8,958 bases of DNA. Origin: Clostridium sp. UBA5530 (GTDB lineage: Bacteria; Bacillota; Clostridia; Clostridiales; Clostridiaceae). The notes beneath the pieces were generated by a model. The model worked only from the letters and a program-made list of their open reading frames with translations, was not told where the DNA came from and searched no databases. The position numbers were made by a program, and so were the translations under genes. Location: positions 67,303-76,260 of the forward strand of contig DINW01000063.1 of assembly GCA_002423705.1 (NCBI GenBank), given 5' to 3'. This document shows positions 5,962-8,958 of this stretch, one piece after another (the stretch's first letter is position 1; every line of letters begins with the position of its first letter).

Positions 5962-6642
5962 GGGTAATAGGTTTTCATCCTTCATATATCCATCCACTAT
6001 ACGAAGGGTTTTATCACATAAAGCTGCCACATTGCTGTCATGGGTTACCACTATTATGGTTTTGCCTTCCTCATTTAATTCTTTAAGAAGGCCCATGATT
6101 TCTTTTCCTCTTTCTTGGTCAAGAGCTCCAGTAGGCTCATCTGCTAAGATTATGTCTGTGCCTGTGACTAAGGTTCTTGCTATAGCTACCCTCTGTCTTT
6201 GTCCACCAGAAAGCTTACTAGCTTTTACATTGTATTTATCGTCTATATCCAGCCTTCTGAGAGTAGACATTATAAGGGCTTTTTTCTCTTTAGAGCTTAT
6301 TTTTCTGTATAAAAGAGGAATCTCTACGTTGTCGTATACATTGTAATCCTCTAGAAGATTGTAGTCCTGAAAGATAAAGCTTACCATTTTGTTTCTATAT
6401 CGAGCATATTCCTTAGCAGTGAACTTTTCAGTAGCCTTTCCATCAAGGATATACTTACCCCTAGAAGGTCTATCCATGAATCCTAGCACATTTAGAAGAG
6501 TGGACTTTCCAGAACCAGAAGGCCCCATGATTGCTAGCATATCGCCCTTGTCCACAGAAAGAGAAACATCCTTTAAGGCCTCTATATAGTTATTACCATC
6601 TTTGAAATATTTACCTATATTACTTATTTCAATTAAAGCCAT
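5953..6642 (-). CDS. ABC transporter ATPase, MacB/LolD type, copy B
   Basis: Cytoplasmic ATP-binding subunit, 229 residues, the usual length for this group, which powers FtsX-type permeases. All ATPase motifs are present: Walker A GPSGSGKST at 40-48, Q-loop FQDYNLL at 91-97, signature LSGGQRQR at 144-151, Walker B IILADEP at 164-170, D-loop ALD at 173-175 and H-loop His201. The TGALD and FQDYNLL wording is typical of the MacB/LolD/BceA/FtsE branch. The start codon follows the permease 2 stop directly (TAAATG), with AAGGGGCGTG inside the permease end as ribosome binding site, so translation is coupled. It is the last gene of the operon and runs into a terminator 3 bases on. It is the only intact transporter ATPase in this window, since the copy A equivalent has been excised, and could in principle serve copy A permeases too. 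No neighbour reveals the substrate. Confidence 0.95.
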   Translation of the reverse strand: MALIEISNIGKYFKDGNNYIEALKDVSLSVDKGDMLAIMGPSGSGKSTLLNVLGFMDRPSRGKYILDGKATEKFTAKEYARYRNKMVSFIFQDYNLLEDYNVYDNVEIPLLYRKISSKEKKALIMSTLRRLDIDDKYNVKASKLSGGQRQRVAIARTLVTGTDIILADEPTGALDQERGKEIMGLLKELNEEGKTIIVVTHDSNVAALCDKTLRIVDGYMKDENLLPQQ

Positions 6643-7833
6643 TTAATCACGCCCCTTTATTAATTCTCTAGGTTCCATTTTGTACAGCCTTCTTACCACA
6701 TCTAAGGAAAAAATCATTATTAAAGCTATAGATATACCTACCATAGTTCCTATTATCTTAAAAGTATACATTTGAAAAAAAGACATAGACATAGTGGACT
6801 TTATAATTGACTGATCATAAATCTTATATACTGATAAAGCTATGACAAACCCCAGTGCATCTATAGCCATCATTTCACCTAAAATAAATTTGTATAGATA
6901 ACTCTTAGTACAGCCAGCAGCTAACCTTATACCAAATTCCCGTTTTCTTGATTCACAGAGCATTATCATAGTTAAAACTATGCCAAACAATGAAAATACA
7001 ACCATAGATATATTTATTATCAAATAACCTTTGAAAAGTTTAAGCTCTGTCTTATACTGGGCTTCCACTAAGGTTTTAATATTAGATATACTTAATCTTA
7101 TATTATTATGTTTCACAGACATGGTTTTGATGGCGCTTAGGACTTCTTCAGAATTAGAAGATGTTGTAAATAAAATTTTGTTATAGGAATTAACCTCTTG
7201 TACATAGTCAAAATCTGCAGGAAGAATTATAGAATCATCTAAATTTAAAAGCCCCTCACTTAAAATATCCTCCTTAAAAAACTCTTGATTTGGGTCTAAA
7301 ACACCTATAACTTGGAATTGATATTTATCAGATTTGTCAGGATTAGTTTTAATAATATCCCCTACTTTGTAGATATTATTTAAATTAGAACCTATGATTA
7401 TGGGAACTTTTTCACAGGTTTTTATATTACTAAAGTCAGCTTCATTGAAAGTTCTGCCAGAATGTATTTTTAATTTTAATAAATCCATCATATTATAGTT
7501 AATGGACAAAAGTTCTTTATTAAAAATAGAGTTACCAATATCGTTATATTTATATCGGCATAGGTTAGAGATACCATCTATTTTTTCCATATCACCTAAG
7601 AATTTTTGAAAGGATCCATTAAGTATAGAATCAGGTGCATCAAGGGATTGCAATATATATGAAGAGTTCACATCTAGATATTTATTTATTCTATCAACCT
7701 TGCTATTCATAATCTTATAGGTAGAATATGATTTCATGGTCATGAAATAGCATAAGACAAATTGCAAAGACAAAAATATAAGTATTGTCTTTTTCTTAAA
7801 AATGCTTTTAAAGATGCTCTTTAAAAAATTCAA
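6643..7833 (-). CDS. FtsX-type ABC permease 2, copy B
   Basis: Second permease subunit, 396 residues. A basic N-terminus leads into helix 1 (about 15-33), then a large extracellular domain (about 35-265), helices at about 271-292, 318-338 and 357-378, the cytoplasmic RKREFGIRLAAG at 296-307, and a basic end (MEPRELIKGRD). This is the four-helix MacB/FtsX topology. The start is a TTG at 7831-7833, chosen because AGGGGTGAT stands just before it and because the frameshifted copy A gene has an ATG at the matching place. It begins 10 bases after the permease 1 stop, and its own stop abuts the ATPase start. It probably forms a heterodimer with permease 1 around the ATPase. Systems of this plan act in peptide or lipid export, antimicrobial peptide resistance, or mechanical signalling without transport; which applies is not visible. 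The motif MTMKSYSTYKIMNSKVD after helix 1 is strongly conserved between copies. Confidence 0.88.
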   Translation of the reverse strand: MNFLKSIFKSIFKKKTILIFLSLQFVLCYFMTMKSYSTYKIMNSKVDRINKYLDVNSSYILQSLDAPDSILNGSFQKFLGDMEKIDGISNLCRYKYNDIGNSIFNKELLSINYNMMDLLKLKIHSGRTFNEADFSNIKTCEKVPIIIGSNLNNIYKVGDIIKTNPDKSDKYQFQVIGVLDPNQEFFKEDILSEGLLNLDDSIILPADFDYVQEVNSYNKILFTTSSNSEEVLSAIKTMSVKHNNIRLSISNIKTLVEAQYKTELKLFKGYLIINISMVVFSLFGIVLTMIMLCESRKREFGIRLAAGCTKSYLYKFILGEMMAIDALGFVIALSVYKIYDQSIIKSTMSMSFFQMYTFKIIGTMVGISIALIMIFSLDVVRRLYKMEPRELIKGRD

Positions 7834-7843
7834 TGTATCACCC

Positions 7844-8941
7844 CTATTCTTTTAGGCACTGAGATATTTGCATTTTTAGTGATTTAGTAACAGGTATTAT
7901 GGAACTTAGTATAGTTAATAAAAACATTATTATTATAATTGTCATTAGGTATAAAGGAGAAAAATGAAGTTGAAAATCAAGGAAATTAGATAAATATTTA
8001 GAAATAAATTTTTGCAGTATTAAAGATAGCACTAAAGAGAAACACATTATTATAAAAAGCTCCTTATATATTAAAGCAACTATATCCTTAGAATTACCAC
8101 CAAAGGCTTTTCGTATGGAAATTTCTTTTTTTCTATCAAATATCCAAAAGGTGGAGGCTACTAAAATGTTGAATATGGCAATAAGTATTAGAAGAATATC
8201 CAATTTAACCAATGCCTTAGTCTCATATAGGGCAGCAGCAAAAGTACTTCGCTGGCTTCCCCAGAAGTTAGCACAGGAGGATAATCCATTGATATTCTTT
8301 AAGGTACTTAGTATATATTTTGCATCCTTATTTGAAATCTTACCTTGTGTTTTAATTACTCTAACGTAGCTAGAATGTTTAGGAAAATTTTTTTCAAATA
8401 GATTTCCTGCTGCCTGACGAGTTAATAAGACATTATTAATAAAAGCTTTATCGCATACCCCAGATACATTAAATTTTTTATCATCCAGGGATAGTTGGGA
8501 GGGCTCTTTTAAAGTTTTATACAGATTTTCACCAATTATCAAGGAGTTGGTATCTTTAGCATCTAAAAATTTTCCTTTAGAAAGATTCAACTTTAAAGCG
8601 TCTATATTATTGTTGAATACCACTGCTTGAACAGGGGTTCCACCTATACCTGTATCAAGGTCTCTATTGAAAATCACCAAGTAGTCTTTACTTAATTCAT
8701 CTATATACTTTATAAAATTATCATAGGTGGCGTTGTCTCTAAAATCTAATGCATAGGTCATGGTTTGCTCTTCAGCAAAACCGAAATTTATAGACTTTAT
8801 TTTTCCCTCTTGGCTAGATATCATTGAGGAAATTATTGCTACCATTAAAGAAGATACAAGGAAGCATACAATCATAAATGTAGTTAACAAGGGCTTACGT
8901 CTAAATTGAATGAATAAACTTTTTATAAAAATCACCTCCAT
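7844..8941 (-). CDS. FtsX-type ABC permease 1, copy B
   Basis: First gene of the intact transporter operon, 365 residues. Helix 1 spans about 17-40, an extracellular domain about 42-245, and later helices about 248-268, 290-312 and 328-351. RKKEISIRKAFGG sits at 270-282 and ISQCLKE ends the protein. It matches copy A permease 1 over its whole length and differs clearly from permease 2, so the operon encodes a heterodimer. The start is uncertain. The ATG at 8939-8941 has no ribosome binding site before it, yet GGAGGTGA follows immediately, ideally spaced for initiation about two codons later at ATT or, more likely, the ATA reading ATAAAAAGT. The product would then begin IKSLFIQF. The window ends 17 bases upstream, so the promoter is not seen. 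Confidence 0.88.
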   Translation of the reverse strand: MEVIFIKSLFIQFRRKPLLTTFMIVCFLVSSLMVAIISSMISSQEGKIKSINFGFAEEQTMTYALDFRDNATYDNFIKYIDELSKDYLVIFNRDLDTGIGGTPVQAVVFNNNIDALKLNLSKGKFLDAKDTNSLIIGENLYKTLKEPSQLSLDDKKFNVSGVCDKAFINNVLLTRQAAGNLFEKNFPKHSSYVRVIKTQGKISNKDAKYILSTLKNINGLSSCANFWGSQRSTFAAALYETKALVKLDILLILIAIFNILVASTFWIFDRKKEISIRKAFGGNSKDIVALIYKELFIIMCFSLVLSLILQKFISKYLSNFLDFQLHFSPLYLMTIIIIMFLLTILSSIIPVTKSLKMQISQCLKE

Positions 8942-8958
8942 AAAGTTATATAATAAAT

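Noticed and set aside
5885..6346. A 153-residue plus-strand open frame.
   Set aside because: It is antisense to the well-supported ATPase gene and to the terminator, and resembles no protein family.

Overview
The window is AT-rich (by eye roughly 30% GC), has strong purine-rich Shine-Dalgarno sites, and carries genes of the kind found in low-GC Firmicutes. A Clostridium or close relative is the best guess. I see no rRNA, tRNA, CRISPR array, transposase or phage gene.

Layout. The left edge (1-108, minus) holds the end of a degenerate FtsX-type permease reading frame that runs out of the window. A two-gene plus-strand operon follows: a membrane-anchored alpha/beta hydrolase (220-1308), and a small regulator joining an XRE helix-turn-helix to an AbrB/SpoVT domain (1295-1732), overlapping it by 14 bases. 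Next come two diverged copies of one minus-strand ABC transporter locus, each read in the order permease 1, permease 2, ATPase, terminator. Copy B (5897-8958, leader cut by the window edge) is intact: permease 1 (7844-8941), permease 2 (6643-7833) and a MacB/LolD-type ATPase (5953-6642). Copy A (1746-4150) is decaying. Its permease 1 is open, its permease 2 is frameshifted at codon 12-13, and its ATPase has lost 661 of 690 bases, leaving a 29-base scar. Between the copies sit two plus-strand genes: a DUF6273-type protein with a WWLRSPG...GVRPALWL C-terminus (4364-4966) and a six-helix membrane protein of unknown role (5084-5734).

How the parts may work together. Copy B looks like a complete transporter made of two different four-helix FtsX permeases and one ATPase, the general plan of MacB/Vex/Lol-like systems; its substrate cannot be read from the sequence. 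Copy A has no ATPase of its own, so any surviving permease would depend on copy B's ATPase or be idle. The outer edges of the two copies are almost identical in DNA while the permeases share only about half their residues, which suggests recombination between the copies.

Most worth a second look: the clean ATPase excision scar with the frameshift beside it; the sharp identity boundaries between copies; the GC-rich C-terminus of the DUF6273 protein, crowded with NNC codons, which resembles the variable region of a diversity-generating retroelement target; and a strong Shine-Dalgarno sequence lying just inside the apparent start of permease 1 in both copies.
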